From Exiguobacterium sp. AM39-5BH (GTDB taxonomy: Bacteria > Bacillota > Bacilli > Exiguobacteriales > Exiguobacteriaceae): 64,000 bases of DNA. Below are positions 17,127 to 26,123 of the stretch, piece by piece; within the stretch, counting starts at the first letter, position 1, and each line of letters opens with the position of its first letter. The stretch lies in contig NZ_QSGS01000006.1 of the NCBI RefSeq assembly GCF_003467445.1, forward strand, positions 62,001 through 126,000, written 5' to 3'. A program made the position numbers and the translations under genes. The notes under the pieces are model-generated. The model was not told the DNA's origin. It did no database searches and saw only the letters and a list, made by a program, of their open reading frames with translations.

Positions 17127-18437
17127 TCATTGCCCCAAGGTGGAAGTCGTCTCATCGGCCGCGCGCTTCAACGCCTCTTCGACCGGTACGCCTTGGTATA
17201 GGCTCTCCATGGCGTTGACGACGCTTTGACGGGACTGCGGGAACGTCGAGATGAGTGCGCCTTGTGTCGCTGGTGAGGCCTTCGTCTCGCTCAATTGATC
17301 GACCGTCACTTTCAACTGCGGATACTCGGCCCACATCTTTTTGACGACCGGCTCATCATACGCATCCGGGTTGATGGCAAAGTAGCCCGTCTCGACGTGC
17401 CATTTGGCCTGTGCTTCTTTCGACGCCGCATACTTCATGAACTCCCATGCACCCTGCTTCGTCTCGTCGGCAATGCCGTCACCCATCCAGAGCGAGGCTC
17501 CGCCGATGATGACACCTTCCCGATCGGCTTCGTTCGGGACCGGCAAGTATGACGCCCCGACCTCAAAGTCGGCGTTGTCCGCGACGGTCCGAATGCCAGC
17601 CGACGAGTCGAGATACATGGCGACTTTCCCTGATTGGAAAGCGGCACGCATGTCGTCCCAGTTTTGACCGACGTTTAGAAACGTCTTCTCGTCATACATC
17701 TCTTTAATCAAGTTGAAGGCGTTCTGCCCTTCCTCCCCATCAAAGACAGCTTTCGTAGGTGCTCCGCTACGGCCATTGTCGTTGTCGACATAGAGCCCGC
17801 CTTGCGCGGCGACGAGTTGCTCGAAGAACCAACCGTAGTTGAGCATCGTGAAGCCGGTCTGGCCGTCGGTCGTGAGCGCCTTCGCCGCTTGTTTCAACTC
17901 GTCGTACGTGCGCGGCGCTTTCTCTGGGTCGAGCCCTGCTTTCTCGAATGCGTCTTTGTTATAGATGAGCACCGGTGTCGACGAGTTGAACGGCATCGAG
18001 TACTGCTTGCCGTCGACTTGGTAATAACTTAAGATATTCTCTTCCCAGACGCTCGTGTCGAAGTCTTCTTTATCGATGAACTCTTGGACCGGCGTGATTT
18101 TGTTCGAGTCGATCATATACTTCGTGCCGACCTCGAACGTCTGCATGATGGCCGGTGCGTCTGGTGAGCCGGCGACGGCGTTGAACTTTGTGAGCGCCTC
18201 TTCATACGTGCCTTGGAACACCGGTTTCACTTCATATTCTTCTTGCGACTCGTTGAAGGCATCGACTTGGTTGTTGAGCGCGGTCTCCAAGTCCCCGCTC
18301 ATCGCGTGCCAGAACACAACTTCCGTCTTCCCGTCCGTCGTCGTGGTTGCCGCGGCCTCTTCCGTCTCTTGACTGCCACATGCCCCGAGCAATAACATCG
18401 AACTAGCCAACCCTGCGAATAATACTTTCTTTTTCAT
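17127..18437 (-). CDS. ugpB: glycerol-3-phosphate / diester ABC transporter substrate-binding lipoprotein
   Basis: A 436-residue lipoprotein (lipobox LLLGAC, acidic linker, then VFWHAMSGDLETALN, typical of UgpB and other type-1 sugar-binding proteins). It is anchored outside the membrane and delivers substrate to UgpAE. The substrate is assigned from the neighbouring ugpQ and glpP and from the UgpB-like N-terminus; sugar binding cannot be excluded from sequence alone. The ribosome site AGGGGGAAA precedes the ATG. Confidence 0.88.
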   Translation of the reverse strand: MKKKVLFAGLASSMLLLGACGSQETEEAAATTTTDGKTEVVFWHAMSGDLETALNNQVDAFNESQEEYEVKPVFQGTYEEALTKFNAVAGSPDAPAIMQTFEVGTKYMIDSNKITPVQEFIDKEDFDTSVWEENILSYYQVDGKQYSMPFNSSTPVLIYNKDAFEKAGLDPEKAPRTYDELKQAAKALTTDGQTGFTMLNYGWFFEQLVAAQGGLYVDNDNGRSGAPTKAVFDGEEGQNAFNLIKEMYDEKTFLNVGQNWDDMRAAFQSGKVAMYLDSSAGIRTVADNADFEVGASYLPVPNEADREGVIIGGASLWMGDGIADETKQGAWEFMKYAASKEAQAKWHVETGYFAINPDAYDEPVVKKMWAEYPQLKVTVDQLSETKASPATQGALISTFPQSRQSVVNAMESLYQGVPVEEALKRAADETTSTLGQ

Positions 18438-18452
18438 GAACGTTTCCCCCTA

Positions 18453-19262
18453 TTATTTGATCGCACCTTGCGTCAAGCCTTCCTGTAACTGCTTTTGTCC
18501 TGCGAATAACAGTAGTAGCGTCGGGATAATAATCAGGATGACCGCCGCCATGACGACACCCCAATCCGAGGCGACCTCGTTCGACTGCATCTGTTTAATC
18601 CCGATTTGCACCGTGCGCGCCTGCTCCGTGTTCGTGACGAGGAGTGGCCACAAATACATGTTCCATGTCGTCAAAAAGCTGTATACCGACAACGTGACGA
18701 GTGGCGTCTTCGACACCGGCAAGACGACGTTCCAAAAGAAGCGGAAGCGGCTGATGCCGGCGATTTGTGACGCCTCGTACATCTCGTACGGAATCGTCTT
18801 GAACTGTTGCCGGAGCAAGAACGTCCCGAACGCGAGCGCGAAGAACGGCACTGACAGCCCCCACACCGAGTTGAGCCAGCCGAGCGACTGAATCGTCAAG
18901 AAGTTCGGTACCATCGTCGCTTCCCACGGCACCATCATCGTCGCGAGGAAGAGCATGAAGATGAGCCCTTTCCCTTTGAAGTCGATGAAGACGAACGCGA
19001 AGGCGGCAAGACTCGACAAGACGACTTGACCGACCATGACGAGAAGTGCGACGACGAGACTGTTCCATAAGTACGTCATGAGCGGGATCCGCTCGAACGC
19101 GGTGACATAGTTGTCGAACGTGACGTCGCGCGGGATGAGGTTGCCTTTTAACACCTCACTCCCGTCCATCAGGCTGATTGAGAACGCATAGGCAATCGGG
19201 AACAGCATGACGACGGCGCTCAAGACGAGGAGCGTATACGTGACTACTTTCCGAAGCGTCAT
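18453..19262 (-). CDS. ugpE: ABC transporter permease UgpE
   Basis: A 269-residue permease of the MalG/UgpE type with six predicted helices and the cytoplasmic EAA loop near YEASQIAGISRFRFFWNVVL. It pairs with UgpA to form the channel. The ATG at 19262 overlaps the ugpA stop by four bases (ATGA), which sets the start; a longer in-frame version would run into ugpA. Confidence 0.9.
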   Translation of the reverse strand: MTLRKVVTYTLLVLSAVVMLFPIAYAFSISLMDGSEVLKGNLIPRDVTFDNYVTAFERIPLMTYLWNSLVVALLVMVGQVVLSSLAAFAFVFIDFKGKGLIFMLFLATMMVPWEATMVPNFLTIQSLGWLNSVWGLSVPFFALAFGTFLLRQQFKTIPYEMYEASQIAGISRFRFFWNVVLPVSKTPLVTLSVYSFLTTWNMYLWPLLVTNTEQARTVQIGIKQMQSNEVASDWGVVMAAVILIIIPTLLLLFAGQKQLQEGLTQGAIK

Positions 19263-20164
19263 TGGTAATGCACCTTCCTTTCGACGAGCTTGAACTGGAG
19301 CCACGTCAACGCCAGCACCGCGAGGAACAAGAGTACGGCCTGCGCACTCGCCCCGCCGACGTTATAGTTGATGAACGCGTCCTTATAGATGGCGTAGACG
19401 ATGACGTTCGTCGAGTTCGTCGGCCCGCCTTTCGTGAGCAAATCGATTTGCCCAAACGTCTGGAACGCGTTGATGAGCGAGATGATGCCGACGAAGAAGA
19501 GCGTCGGAGACAGCATCGGAATCGTGATGGCCCGAAGTTGGGTCCAATATCCTGTCCCGGCGATGTCCGCACTTTCATACAGCGTCCGGTCGATGTTTTG
19601 CAGGCCGCCGAGGAGAATCAAGAACGTGAATCCGATGTTCATCCAGACGGTTGCGAGCGATACGGATAGGAGCGCATACTGCGGGTCGAGGAGCCACTGC
19701 ACCCCGCTCGCCCCGACCGCTTCCAAGAAACGATTGAAGATGCCGATCGACGGGTTGTACATGAACATCCAGATGACGGATGAGGCTGCGACGCTCATCC
19801 CCATCGTCGCCGAGAATGCCGTCCGGAAGAACCCGATGCCGCGCAACTTCTCGTTGGCAAGGAGGGCGAGCCCGAGCGCGATGATGATTGTGAGTGGTAC
19901 GGTCAACAGGACGAAGCCGACCGTCGCCTGAATGCTCTGCCAGAACGAGGCGCTCGTGAACAGCTTGGCGTAATGCTCACCCCCGACATAACTGAGCGGC
20001 GTCCCTTGCGTGTCCGTCTGAAAGAAACTCAAGTAAATCGTCCGGAACAGCGGATAGACGAGGAAAATCCCGAACAGCGCGATTGACGGTGACAAGTAAA
20101 GTAGTCCACTCGCCGCGTCCGACAATCGGGTCCGGACGCGCTGTCTCGGTAAGGCGACCGTCAT
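19259..20164 (-). CDS. ugpA: ABC transporter permease UgpA
   Basis: A 301-residue permease of the MalF/UgpA type. Hydrophobic helices start at about residue 20. The EAA loop is visible as LYESADIAGTGYWTQLRAIT, which contacts UgpC. Four-base overlaps on both sides (with ugpC and ugpE) show translational coupling within one operon. Confidence 0.9.
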   Translation of the reverse strand: MTVALPRQRVRTRLSDAASGLLYLSPSIALFGIFLVYPLFRTIYLSFFQTDTQGTPLSYVGGEHYAKLFTSASFWQSIQATVGFVLLTVPLTIIIALGLALLANEKLRGIGFFRTAFSATMGMSVAASSVIWMFMYNPSIGIFNRFLEAVGASGVQWLLDPQYALLSVSLATVWMNIGFTFLILLGGLQNIDRTLYESADIAGTGYWTQLRAITIPMLSPTLFFVGIISLINAFQTFGQIDLLTKGGPTNSTNVIVYAIYKDAFINYNVGGASAQAVLLFLAVLALTWLQFKLVERKVHYQ

Positions 20165-21252
20165 TGGAACACCCCCAACGCCTCGAACAGTTTCGGTTGG
20201 CGCGGCTCGATGCGATTCCCGTTCGTGTCAAACAGTGACATCTGTTTCGGATCGACGTGACAGGCGATCTTCTCCCCAATCGACAGCGGCCATTGTCCCG
20301 GCCATTTGGCGAGCCATTCGACGCCACCCATATCGAAGGCGAGAATCGTCTCCGTACCGAGCACCTCGATATTCTTCAGCTCGGCATAGAACGTGACATC
20401 CTCTTTCGCCGGCGTGATTTGTTCCGGGCGGATGCCGAGCGTCGCCGTGTCTTCCCGCGTCAGTGTGTTCGGATGGAACAAGCGTCCGTCCGAGGCGGCC
20501 CAACCGTTGTCCGTCCGTTGTACCGGTGTGAGATTCATCGGCGGTGACCCGATGAACGAGGCGACGAACGTGTTCGCCGGCTTATTGTACAAATCGAGCG
20601 GTTGACCGACTTGTTGGACCTCGCCATCGTTCAACAGCATCATCCGGTCGGCCATCGTCATCGCCTCGACTTGATCATGGGTGACGTAAATCATCGTCAA
20701 GCCTAGCTTGCGTTGCAGCTGCCGAATCTCCGAGCGCATCTTGGCCCGAAGCTTGGCGTCCAAGTTCGAGAGCGGCTCGTCCATGAGGCAGATCGGTGAC
20801 TCGGTCACGATCGCCCGGGCCAGTGCGACCCGTTGCCGTTGCCCGCCCGACAGTTCACGCGGCTTTCGTTTCAAATAGTCCGTCAGTCCGAGCGTCTCGG
20901 CCGCTTCCAAGCAACGTTCGCGCTGCTCGAGCTTCGTCAGTCCTTTCGTATGTAACCCGAACGTGATGTTTTTCTCGACGGTCATGTGCGGATAGAGCGC
21001 ATAGTTTTGGAACACCATCGACAGTTGGCGTTCGCTCGGTTTCAAGTCGTTCGCGGCGACGCCGTCGATGCGGAGCGTCCCGCTCGTGATTGACTCGAGC
21101 CCAGCAATCATCCGGAGCATCGTGCTCTTCCCGCAACCCGACGGTCCGACGAGGGCGAAGAATTCACCGGCCTCGATCGTCACGTCGACGCCGCGGATGA
21201 CTTCCGTCTCGTCGTATGCTTTTTTGATGTTCTGCAGTTGAATCGATTTCAT
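20161..21252 (-). CDS. ugpC: ABC transporter ATP-binding protein UgpC/MsmX type
   Basis: A 363-residue ATPase with Walker A GPSGCGKST at 36-44, signature LSGGQRQRVALARA, Walker B CLMDEPLSNLD and switch His in THDQ. A C-terminal TOBE-like regulatory domain contains the usual GIRPEQI. ATG 21252 follows AAGGAGG with good spacing and overlaps the glpP stop by four bases. It energises UgpAE and could in principle serve other sugar transporters. Confidence 0.92.
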   Translation of the reverse strand: MKSIQLQNIKKAYDETEVIRGVDVTIEAGEFFALVGPSGCGKSTMLRMIAGLESITSGTLRIDGVAANDLKPSERQLSMVFQNYALYPHMTVEKNITFGLHTKGLTKLEQRERCLEAAETLGLTDYLKRKPRELSGGQRQRVALARAIVTESPICLMDEPLSNLDAKLRAKMRSEIRQLQRKLGLTMIYVTHDQVEAMTMADRMMLLNDGEVQQVGQPLDLYNKPANTFVASFIGSPPMNLTPVQRTDNGWAASDGRLFHPNTLTREDTATLGIRPEQITPAKEDVTFYAELKNIEVLGTETILAFDMGGVEWLAKWPGQWPLSIGEKIACHVDPKQMSLFDTNGNRIEPRQPKLFEALGVFQ

Positions 21253-21845
21253 ATGATATCCTCCTTCATTCCTTGCGACGCCCATAATCGCTCATCCCCG
21301 GTCGAGACGGCGAACGCCCCGTGGGACAAGGCTTCATGCACGTGAATCGGTTTTCGAATCATCCCACCCGTCACAATCGGCAACGAGACGTGTTCCGCGA
21401 CGTGCTCGATGACACTCGGAATGAGACCCGGCATCAGTTCGAGCGCGTCCGGCTGTTGGTCTTTCGCCATCTTGATGCCTGACGAGATGGCGTCCGAGTC
21501 GACGAGGAATAGGCGCTGCACCGTCATCAGGCCGGCCCGTTTGGCATGTTGGATGACAGATGCCTTCGTCGTCACAATCCCGTCGGCGCCGACGCGTTTC
21601 GCCAAATAGTCGATGCCGTCACGGTCGAGACTGATGCCGTTGATGCGTTCGGCGTGCAGGAACACGGTCCGATTCTCGCGCTTCAAATGGGCGACATAGC
21701 GGTCGAGCGTGCTAAGCGTCCCCATCATGAGGAACGTCGTCGTCACGTCCGACTGCAGGAACTTCTCGAGTTGTTTCGGTGATTTGATGGAGGCGATCAT
21801 CTTCTCTTGTCCGATCGTGCGAAGTGTTTCATTCACTTGAATCAT
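21249..21845 (-). CDS. glpP: glycerol-3-phosphate responsive antiterminator GlpP
   Basis: A 198-residue TIM-barrel RNA-binding regulator. In Bacillus subtilis GlpP binds glycerol-3-phosphate and prevents termination in glp leader mRNAs. Family features are LHAERINGIS, the DGIVTTK motif, LELMPG and PIVTGGMI. Here it is the first gene of the ugp operon, preceded by a leader terminator, so it probably controls its own operon in response to the transported ligand. In B. subtilis it sits by glpFK instead. Confidence 0.9.
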   Translation of the reverse strand: MIQVNETLRTIGQEKMIASIKSPKQLEKFLQSDVTTTFLMMGTLSTLDRYVAHLKRENRTVFLHAERINGISLDRDGIDYLAKRVGADGIVTTKASVIQHAKRAGLMTVQRLFLVDSDAISSGIKMAKDQQPDALELMPGLIPSVIEHVAEHVSLPIVTGGMIRKPIHVHEALSHGAFAVSTGDERLWASQGMKEDII

Positions 21846-22150
21846 CCTTCCCTAAAAAAGGACCAACAGAAACAGGACGTCATCGACGTACGGGCTTCTG
21901 TTGGTCTCTCGAATGTTCTACCGGTTGCTATTCACTTGGCATGAGGGGGTCTCACAAGTCATATCATACCGGATGAATGTAAAGCGGTCGTGAAGGACGT
22001 GCAAAAAAGCGTAAACCTTTCATGAATGAGATTTACAAACCATTTAACCGAAACCCACTAACATCCATGCCGATAGATCGAACACGTTATAATATTGAAG
22101 AGCCGTAATCGAACACAGTCTTCACTTGATAATGAAAAGGAGTAGTCGAA
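21846..22150. other. divergent intergenic region between glpP and the 22.1-kb gene
   Basis: It holds the glpP leader terminator on the minus strand. A TATGAT (complement of 21963-21968) is a possible glpP -10 box without a clear -35. On the plus strand a perfect TATAAT at 22088-22093 lies about 60 bases before the next gene, whose ribosome site is AAAAGGAG. No ORF is evident. Confidence 0.5.
21854..21907 (-). terminator. leader terminator (attenuator) upstream of glpP
   Basis: On the minus strand AGACCAACAGAA pairs with TTCTGTTGGTCC, followed by TTTTTT, ending about 10 bases before the glpP start. Because it lies between promoter and coding region, it must be bypassed for expression. It is the expected target of GlpP-glycerol-3-phosphate antitermination. 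Confidence 0.8.
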
Positions 22151-22825
22151 ATGAATAAAATCCAACTAACCGAACATGGATGGACTCGTCAAAACATATG
22201 GGAAGGTTGCATCCTCGCCTCAATCGCCCATGCCATTTTTATTGCGAATGCTCCTGATTTTGCTTACGAACATTCATGGGATGGTGACAACTACAGTACC
22301 AATGATGGCCAAGGGAGCAGAGGGACGCTGACATTTGGTCAAGAGTTTTATGTCGCAGGTTTCCGAAATGAACGTTTTGCTTTAAATCCAGTAGAGGCAA
22401 AACAATACTTCATCGAAGCTCCGGACCTAGTACAAGAAATGGCTGAACAAGAAACGCTTCAATACTTGTTAGATGAAGTGGATGGAGAGGTTCGTCCGGT
22501 CGTCACGACCGTCTTATGGGAAAGTGACGAGCGCGTTTTTTCGAGTCATCCTTATGACATCATGATGGAACGAGGGGCAGATCTTTTAGAGGTACAGGCA
22601 TCTGGGTATGAATCAGCTCTTGAATATTGGGAAGAGTATTACGAACTCACAGAAGAACAGCTAGCATTGGTGGAAAAACTATATCTTTTAAAGTTGAAAG
22701 ATCCTATTAGACGTATTCTTTTAACGGAAGCGGACATTCAATCAATTAACGGTAATGACGTTGAAGGAATTGAAGAAAGTAAATGTTCTTTTTCTGAAAT
22801 CGGAATCGAATGGCCGAGTACATGA
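22151..22825 (+). CDS. hypothetical protein, 224 aa
   Basis: A soluble, acidic protein with no signal peptide or membrane segment. It begins with GWTRQNIWEGCILASIAHA and contains several Trp-rich and Glu-rich stretches (ALEYWEEYYELTEEQLALVE). I do not recognise a family. Its composition is more AT-rich than the ugp operon, and it stands alone beside a photolyase gene and the Xre/ImmA/PIN operon, so it may be accessory DNA. Orphan polymorphic-toxin immunity proteins often look like this, but nothing here proves that. The start is supported by AAAAGGAG and a TATAAT upstream. Confidence 0.7.
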   Translation: MNKIQLTEHGWTRQNIWEGCILASIAHAIFIANAPDFAYEHSWDGDNYSTNDGQGSRGTLTFGQEFYVAGFRNERFALNPVEAKQYFIEAPDLVQEMAEQETLQYLLDEVDGEVRPVVTTVLWESDERVFSSHPYDIMMERGADLLEVQASGYESALEYWEEYYELTEEQLALVEKLYLLKLKDPIRRILLTEADIQSINGNDVEGIEESKCSFSEIGIEWPST

Positions 22826-22854
22826 TGATTCGATGAACAAAAGTTCTTATAAAA

Positions 22855-22894
22855 ACGTGATCCTGGAAGTTTACCAGGCTCACGTCATTTGTTT
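22855..22894. terminator. terminator between the hypothetical gene and the photolyase gene
   Basis: Stem ACGTGA-T-CCTGG / CCAGG-C-TCACGT with a 7-base loop, followed by CATTTGTTTT on the plus strand; it lies between convergent genes. Confidence 0.75.
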
Positions 22895-22911
22895 TGATCA
22901 CTTCGTCGCAA

Positions 22912-24390
22912 TCACATATCTTTTAGCGTCTGTCTCGCCTTCGCCAAGATGTCGACTTTGACGGCATCATCCCGCCCTTGCCAGTTGCGGACCATCATCT
23001 TCATCCGTTGATTTTTCTCGAACCGCTCTTCATGCTTGTCGATGAAGTTCCAATAGAGCGCGTTGAACGGACAGGCGTCGTCTTCGGTCGTGTGTTTCGG
23101 GTTATACTTGCAGCCTTTGCAGTAGTCGCTCATCTTGTCGATATATTTTCCCGAGGCGATATACGGCTTCGTCGCCAATCTCCCTCCATCGGCATGGAGC
23201 GCCATCCCGAGCACGTTCGGCAACACGATCCAGTCGTAGGCATCGATATACATCTCGTTGAACCAGTCGCTCGTCTTTTGCGGCGACACTTCGAACAGCG
23301 TCGCGAAGTTGCCGAGCACCATGAGCCGCTGGATGTGGTGGTTGTGCGCCCGCTCGATGACGGGTTTCACGCTCTGGTGGACACAATTCATGTCGGTCTT
23401 TGCGTCCCAGAAATGGCTCGGCAAATCGCGCTCATGCTTGAACGTGTTGACCGATTCATAACCCGGCATCGACGCCACATAGACGGCGCGCATATATTCG
23501 CGCCAGCCGAGGAGTTGACGGACGAATCCTTCGACCGAGGCGAGCGGCGCGTCCGACGCCACCGCCGCCTGGACGACCTCGTCCGGTGTCAGGAGCCCGA
23601 TGTTGATGGCCGCGGACAACAGGCTGTGCGACATGTTTTGATTGTCCGACAGCATCGCGTCCTGATACGGACCGAACGTCTCGAGACGCGCTTCGACGAA
23701 ACGAGCGAGCGCACGGCGTGCCTCACTGCGCGTCACCGGCCAGACGAACGGGGTGATGTCTCCGGGGTGGTCCTTAAAGTCCGTCTCGACTTTTTGGATG
23801 ACCTCTTTCGTGATCGCGTCCGGTCGAAAATGGATCGGTGGCGGGAACGTGAGTCCTGCTTTCGGCGGCTGGCGGTTGTCCGCATCGAACGACCACTTGC
23901 CGCCCCGTGGCTTCCCGTCCTCGAACAACACATCGAACCGTTTCCGCATCTGGCGATAGAAACGGTCCATCCGCCACGGCGTGCTGCCAATCGTGTCGAC
24001 GGCTTCCTGCTTCGTTAAATAGAAGAGCGGCACGTCCGTATGTTCGACGAGCTTGTGCTGCTGACCGAACTGTTGCAACTTCTTCTCCATCGCGGCATCG
24101 GTGACGGCCGTGTAATGGACCTCTTCCGGTTCATACCGTTGGAAGTGGTCGTCCCACGCATCATGGAAAGAGTCCGCCTCGTGATAGTCGACCGTGTAGC
24201 CCTTTTCCCTTAGCTCCTCAGCGAAGTGACGCATCGCCGAGAAGATGAGGACGAGCTTCTGTTTATGGTACGGCCGCCACGTCGCCCGTGATGTCGCCTC
24301 GATCATGACGATGACGTCATCCTCCTCGATGTGATTGAACAGCTCGAGTTCATGCGACAGTTGATTGCCGAAGATCCAAAAGGAACGCAT
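22912..24390 (-). CDS. cryptochrome/photolyase family protein with Fe-S cluster
   Basis: A 492-residue protein of the deoxyribodipyrimidine photolyase-related group (FeS-BCP, including PhrB-type 6-4 photolyases). The N-terminus (FWIFGNQLSHELELF) is the Rossmann antenna-binding domain. The C-terminal FAD domain has GWREYMRAVY and NHHIQRLMVLGNFATL. Four cysteines that would hold a 4Fe-4S cluster are visible in MNCVHQ, YCKGCKY and DACPFN. It probably repairs UV photoproducts using blue light. It is a single gene, and the lesion type is inferred. Confidence 0.9.
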   Translation of the reverse strand: MRSFWIFGNQLSHELELFNHIEEDDVIVMIEATSRATWRPYHKQKLVLIFSAMRHFAEELREKGYTVDYHEADSFHDAWDDHFQRYEPEEVHYTAVTDAAMEKKLQQFGQQHKLVEHTDVPLFYLTKQEAVDTIGSTPWRMDRFYRQMRKRFDVLFEDGKPRGGKWSFDADNRQPPKAGLTFPPPIHFRPDAITKEVIQKVETDFKDHPGDITPFVWPVTRSEARRALARFVEARLETFGPYQDAMLSDNQNMSHSLLSAAINIGLLTPDEVVQAAVASDAPLASVEGFVRQLLGWREYMRAVYVASMPGYESVNTFKHERDLPSHFWDAKTDMNCVHQSVKPVIERAHNHHIQRLMVLGNFATLFEVSPQKTSDWFNEMYIDAYDWIVLPNVLGMALHADGGRLATKPYIASGKYIDKMSDYCKGCKYNPKHTTEDDACPFNALYWNFIDKHEERFEKNQRMKMMVRNWQGRDDAVKVDILAKARQTLKDM

Positions 24391-24421
24391 TTACATCCAC
24401 CTCTGCTTTGTACGCATTCTG

Positions 24422-25327
24422 TTAGAACGTGATTCTGAATTCTTCATTCCGACATACAAATTGAACGAGTTCTTGATTATCAAGTTGTCTTTGATCCACA
24501 TCTCGAACTGAATACGAAAATCTTATTTTTCGATGGAGGTGTTTTCCTTCACGATGCTTAGACAAGAATATTGCCATTTCCTCTTCATTCCAAGCGTCTC
24601 GTTGTTTATTCAAGATGCTACATAACAAACAATCAAATGATTCTAGCTGATACGTTGCGAGAAAGGATGGCTGATTCTGAATGTGCAACAACGCGAGGAC
24701 TTTTTCATCAGCACTGAGCAGACGGCGCACATTGTACACACCCTTTTCTTCATCACTGAATAGACGAACATCAGGAACTCCATCTTCTAAAAGTACAAAA
24801 GCTAACAGATGTAATATTCTTTCTCCTAAATCTTTTTTCTGTTGTGATAACGCGTGAAAGATTTCGTCTGGTGAAGCGGCCCTCTCAACCTCATGTTGAA
24901 TCGTTTTGTTCGTTTGGTTCAAATGGACATTCAATAATCGAAACTTGAGAAATGCCTGTGCTGACTGATCCATTGTGGTCGCTAAGATGTCATAGATCAT
25001 CTCAAACGAAAGAACGCGCACTTGAACATTCTCAGACAGTTTTTCGAACAGGGGCTGGTGTAAATCGCGATATCGCTCCATCGTCATACCTTGATTTCCG
25101 GCCGTTTCTGCAAGAATAGTTTCCGGGATATAGAGAACAGCATCGATTGCAACCAACTCGTCGATAAAGAGATTCATGTCTTCAGGGTGTTCTCGCGCGA
25201 TTTTGGCTAATCGAGTCAAAATCATGGTGTCGAACAGACACGCTTGTTGAAGAGAAGTCGGTGGGACATACCTTCTATCGATAAAAGGATTAATTGAAGT
25301 GATTAACGAATCATTCAGCTCACTCAT
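24422..25327 (-). CDS. PIN-like domain protein, last gene of the Xre-ImmA operon
   Basis: A 301-residue protein without a signal peptide. I recognise a PIN-like nuclease layout: LFDTMILTRLA with Asp33, VLYIPETILAE with Glu69/Glu74, a downstream acidic helix KKDLGERILHLLAF, and DVRLFSDEEKG with Asp186/Asp192, the spacing of the acidic residues in PIN toxins. A C-terminal region of about 90 residues is unassigned. It follows the ImmA/IrrE gene by six bases. If the acidic residues are catalytic it would be an RNase effector held by the upstream genes. The nuclease role is inference; the PIN assignment is by motif only. Confidence 0.6.
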   Translation of the reverse strand: MSELNDSLITSINPFIDRRYVPPTSLQQACLFDTMILTRLAKIAREHPEDMNLFIDELVAIDAVLYIPETILAETAGNQGMTMERYRDLHQPLFEKLSENVQVRVLSFEMIYDILATTMDQSAQAFLKFRLLNVHLNQTNKTIQHEVERAASPDEIFHALSQQKKDLGERILHLLAFVLLEDGVPDVRLFSDEEKGVYNVRRLLSADEKVLALLHIQNQPSFLATYQLESFDCLLCSILNKQRDAWNEEEMAIFLSKHREGKHLHRKIRFSYSVRDVDQRQLDNQELVQFVCRNEEFRITF

Positions 25328-25333
25328 CGAAAG

Positions 25334-26119
25334 TCACCATTTCTCCTGCTGCAACTCGACAAGACGTTTCATGTGTTTCGTATAAACTGATTCAAGACTT
25401 TCTAAATCCGTTTCTCTAAGCATTGGATTGATTCGTTGTTGTTGGAGCATACGATTGATTTCGTTCAGTTTAATTGCAAGCGTAGGGTTGAATAAAGAAT
25501 GGTCGATATCACTAGGCAGTTGATTACGATAGTCATAATCGATTGCACCCAATCCCTCTTTTTCATCAATCACACCATCCTGAGTCATTTTTATGACCAA
25601 CGATTTATAAGGCACTTCAAAAATTGGTATGAGACGGATCACGTTCAACCGATAGTCGTCCTCTGGATAAAGCTCTTTGATTGATTCATATGACTCTTTC
25701 AAAACATGGCTGTTGATTAATAGTTCTGCAGCAAATAAGTTAGCTTTTCTTTCATTCTCACTTAAAACAGAGTCGTCAAAAAACGTTTGCGTGGTGCTGT
25801 TTTTAATTTCTTCTTGTTCATACATGTAATGATAATACTCATGAGCCCACATAAAATTTTCGTAAACCCTTGGTTGCGACGTATTAATGTGAATATAAAA
25901 ATTTCCGTTTCGATATGTGACTAATCCTCCGTAATTTTGCTCTTCGCTTGGAAACAACAATACATGCGCGTGTTTCATTAACTCATTTTTGATGGCTTCG
26001 TGGGTCTTTAAACGAAATGACAAGCCTTTGTCTTTCGTGTTCTCTACTTTGCTGATTACTTCTGGCAGCAATCGTTTATTCTGTGTAATGACTTCTAACA
26101 GATTCTGCTGATTGATCAT
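25334..26119 (-). CDS. ImmA/IrrE family zinc metallopeptidase
   Basis: A 261-residue protein with the zincin motif HEYYH (His93, Glu94, His97) and the second signature ERKANLFAAELL (Glu123 as third ligand), as in ImmA of ICEBs1 and IrrE/PprI. Such peptidases cleave Xre-type repressors to switch genes on. An unusually long C-terminal extension (about 130 residues) has no recognised domain. It is four bases downstream of an Xre gene and six bases upstream of the PIN-like gene, so the likely substrate is that regulator. Confidence 0.88.
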   Translation of the reverse strand: MINQQNLLEVITQNKRLLPEVISKVENTKDKGLSFRLKTHEAIKNELMKHAHVLLFPSEEQNYGGLVTYRNGNFYIHINTSQPRVYENFMWAHEYYHYMYEQEEIKNSTTQTFFDDSVLSENERKANLFAAELLINSHVLKESYESIKELYPEDDYRLNVIRLIPIFEVPYKSLVIKMTQDGVIDEKEGLGAIDYDYRNQLPSDIDHSLFNPTLAIKLNEINRMLQQQRINPMLRETDLESLESVYTKHMKRLVELQQEKW

Positions 26120-26123
26120 AAGA

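Noticed and set aside
22978..24018. Long plus-strand ORF (346 codons) opposite the photolyase gene
   Set aside because: Arg/His/Asp-rich shadow of a well supported minus-strand gene; no ribosome site.
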